34,023 bases of DNA, from assembly GCA_937867415.1 (NCBI GenBank), contig CALMKO010000029.1:1-34023 (forward strand). Direction: 5' to 3'. The notes below the pieces were generated by a model, which was given only the letters and a program-made list of their open reading frames with translations, searched no databases and had not been told where the DNA came from. This document shows, piece by piece, positions 32,755 to 34,023 of the stretch (its first letter is position 1; each line of letters opens with the position of its first letter). Source of the stretch: an uncultured Verrucomicrobiota bacterium. GTDB lineage: Bacteria; Verrucomicrobiota; Verrucomicrobiia; Verrucomicrobiales; Akkermansiaceae. Both the position numbers and the translations under genes were made by a program.

Positions 32755-33414
32755 ATGAAAACCACAACCCGCCTTGGTCTGATCCTCTCCTCGCTTTCGG
32801 TCATCTGCATTTCCTCGTGTGCTCCGGGAGGGAAGTCGCCATCAGGGTTCTTCTCGAACTATGCGCAGCTGAATGCGGGTTATGGGACGGCGGACGCGGT
32901 GTCGTCCTATGTGAAACCGGGCGTGGATCTCAAGAAGTATGACAGTGTCATCATCGATCCGGTGAGCACCGTGGTTGCCGACCCTGAGGTCAGTCCGGCG
33001 GTGAGCGCCCAGCTGGCTTCCTACCTTGCGGGGTCATTGAGCGATTCCGCCGTGACTTCCTTGAGGGTTGTCAGCGTCCCCGGGCCCACGACCATGCGAA
33101 TCCGCACCAATCTCACCGATGTGATCGAGGGCAAGGAATCCGGCAGGCCCGTGAAAACGATCCATACCGCGCCTGTTGCGACCTTGACCGGGAACTTGGG
33201 TTCGGCGGCTCTGGCTAATTTCATCTCGAATGTTTCGTTTGAGGGCGAGGTTGTGGACTCGCTCACGGGTGAGCGCCTGCTCGCACTCATGGATCATCGG
33301 CTCGGGCATAAGCGCGAGGCGACTCCGGCAACGAGTTGGGCTGGCGTCCGCAGCGCAGTGAATCAAGGGGTGCTGAAGCTGCGGGGACGATTTACCGCGC
33401 TTCAGAACCGGTAA
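32755..33414 (+). CDS. DUF3313-like lipoprotein
   Basis: A 219-aa predicted lipoprotein. The ATG at 32755 opens a lipoprotein signal (LSSLSVICISSC, lipobox ISSC with the modified Cys near residue 22). The mature protein (YDSVIIDPVSTVVADPE, then VNQGVLKLRGRF) resembles DUF3313 proteins, whose role is unknown. The ORF track's 25 upstream codons lack signal character. No Shine-Dalgarno. The 195-bp gap before it (32560-32754) contains no clear promoter or RNA. Confidence 0.72.
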   Translation: MKTTTRLGLILSSLSVICISSCAPGGKSPSGFFSNYAQLNAGYGTADAVSSYVKPGVDLKKYDSVIIDPVSTVVADPEVSPAVSAQLASYLAGSLSDSAVTSLRVVSVPGPTTMRIRTNLTDVIEGKESGRPVKTIHTAPVATLTGNLGSAALANFISNVSFEGEVVDSLTGERLLALMDHRLGHKREATPATSWAGVRSAVNQGVLKLRGRFTALQNR

Positions 33415-33450
33415 GAACCCGAATGATGCGGTCGCCCGCGTAATGACTTG

Positions 33451-33478
33451 TTGCGTTGTGCGTTTCTCTCCGTAAGTT
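33451..33478 (+). promoter_or_regulatory. candidate promoter before the TerB-like gene
   Basis: TTGCGT (33451-33456), a 16-nt spacer and TAAGTT (33473-33478), 8 nt before the ATG at 33487; the transcript would have almost no leader. Confidence 0.35.
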
Positions 33479-33486
33479 CCACGGCG

Positions 33487-33840
33487 ATGAAACAGCAGTC
33501 GCGCGAGGTCTTGATTGAGTTGCTCTTCCTGGTCGTGTATCAGGACCACCACTTGTCGGAAGAGGAGGATGATCTGATCAATCATGCGGTGAACATCCTG
33601 GGTTGGGAATCTGCCGAGCCCAGGGATCTTTGGATTTCCAAGGCGTTCGCAGCCGCTCGCGAGGCTTCCACTTGCGAATCACAGACGAACCTGTTCCTGG
33701 AGTCCCGTCTGGCCGTCATCGAGCAAAATGGGGAACAGGCTGCGGCTTTGACCTGGCTTTCCAGAGCGTTGGGGTCGGACGGCATCACCCCTGCCGAGAC
33801 GAACTTCCTTCACAGAATCGAGGCGAGATTGTTCCCATAG
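33487..33840 (+). CDS. TerB-like (tellurite-resistance-type) domain protein
   Basis: A 117-aa all-helical protein. VLIELLFLVVYQDHHLSEEEDDLINHAV fits the TerB-like pattern of helices with acidic metal-binding residues (D/E rich DHHLSEEED), repeated in weaker form near the end (GSDGITPAETNFLHRI). TerB-like domains occur in many stress and envelope contexts; tellurite resistance is not implied. The ATG at 33487 is used; the ORF track's 13 earlier codons overlap the candidate promoter. Confidence 0.65.
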   Translation: MKQQSREVLIELLFLVVYQDHHLSEEEDDLINHAVNILGWESAEPRDLWISKAFAAAREASTCESQTNLFLESRLAVIEQNGEQAAALTWLSRALGSDGITPAETNFLHRIEARLFP

Positions 33841-33863
33841 AACCTCTTTGTTCCTTCGCTCGG

Positions 33864-34023
33864 GCGCTCACAGAGACGCCCCGACAAGCAGCTCAAGCGC
33901 GGTAGGCAAATGGAAAAGCCTGTAGCGGCGTGTCTATGACCGCCGATGCGACTGAAGAAGCGTTTTCCTCTTCGTTCATGCGCTCACAAAGACGCCCCTA
34001 CAAGCAACCCAAGCGCGGTAGGC
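33864..34023. repeat. 116-bp-period intergenic direct repeat, running off the window
   Basis: A 44-nt block (GCGCTCACAGAGACGCCCC and following bases) at 33864-33907 recurs at 33980-34023 with 4 differences, ending in GCGCGGTAGGC each time. Between them CGGCG (33926-33930) and CGCCG (33941-33945) form a hairpin. No ORF is supported here. Confidence 0.85.

Overview
The window is a chromosomal stretch from a GC-rich bacterium, most likely a member of the Verrucomicrobia (Verrucomicrobiae: Luteolibacter, Haloferula and relatives). The support is the mix of families: two PEP-CTERM surface proteins, a secreted protein resembling the Verrucomicrobium spinosum paralogous family TIGR02597, a DUF1080 sugar-hydrolase-like protein, Tat-exported Gfo/Idh, ThuA and xylose-isomerase-like proteins, and an ECF sigma factor followed by an anti-sigma/YfbK-like protein. 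Almost no start codon has a usable Shine-Dalgarno sequence. I see no rRNA, insertion sequence, prophage or CRISPR array.

Layout. 0.1-6.1 kb (+): uvrA, a secreted DUF1080 protein, serS and alkC. 6.2-8.3 kb (-): panB followed by hemW, and an upstream tRNA-Glu with its terminator. 8.5-10.5 kb (+): transketolase. 10.6-13.8 kb (-): a secreted aldose 1-epimerase and a Na+/sugar symporter, probably one sugar-uptake operon. 13.9-18.05 kb (+): a GAF protein, then a tight run of jag (KH-R3H), doxX, a hotdog thioesterase, a COG2509 flavoprotein and a eukaryotic-type hisA. 18.1-23.9 kb (+): a 2-oxoacid (probably pyruvate) dehydrogenase E1-alpha, E1-beta and E2, then the NADH sensor Rex, an ECF sigma factor and its anti-sigma-like partner, all closely spaced. 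24.1-28.6 kb (-): the TIGR02597-like protein, a structured intergenic element, and a ThuA, sugar isomerase, Gfo/Idh operon. 28.8-33.8 kb: an anchored orphan protein (-), two tandem vWA-like (DUF1194-type) PEP-CTERM proteins, a three-helix membrane protein, a glutaredoxin, a DUF3313-like lipoprotein and a TerB-like protein (+). The window ends inside an intergenic repeat with a 116-bp period.

How the genes work together. Central carbon metabolism (transketolase, the dehydrogenase complex) sits beside sugar uptake (mutarotase, symporter) and a saccharide-processing operon. Rex directly behind the dehydrogenase genes suggests control by the NADH/NAD+ ratio, and the sigma/anti-sigma pair in the same run could couple redox state to an envelope or stress regulon.

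The most novel-looking part is 29.5-32.6 kb. Two paralogous surface-sorted vWA-like proteins have kept the first metal-site motif but lost the later aspartate motif. Both promoters carry a 13-bp plus 8-bp bipartite element with identical internal spacing, and the second gene is followed by a membrane protein and a glutaredoxin. Other notable signals are a roughly tenfold excess of the heptamer TTGTTAG (mostly as a Leu-Leu TTG-TTA codon pair), several promoters that place the -10 box 5-8 nt before the start codon, and a seven-unit heptanucleotide repeat that fills the spacer before the Gfo/Idh gene. All counts and alignments were done by eye.
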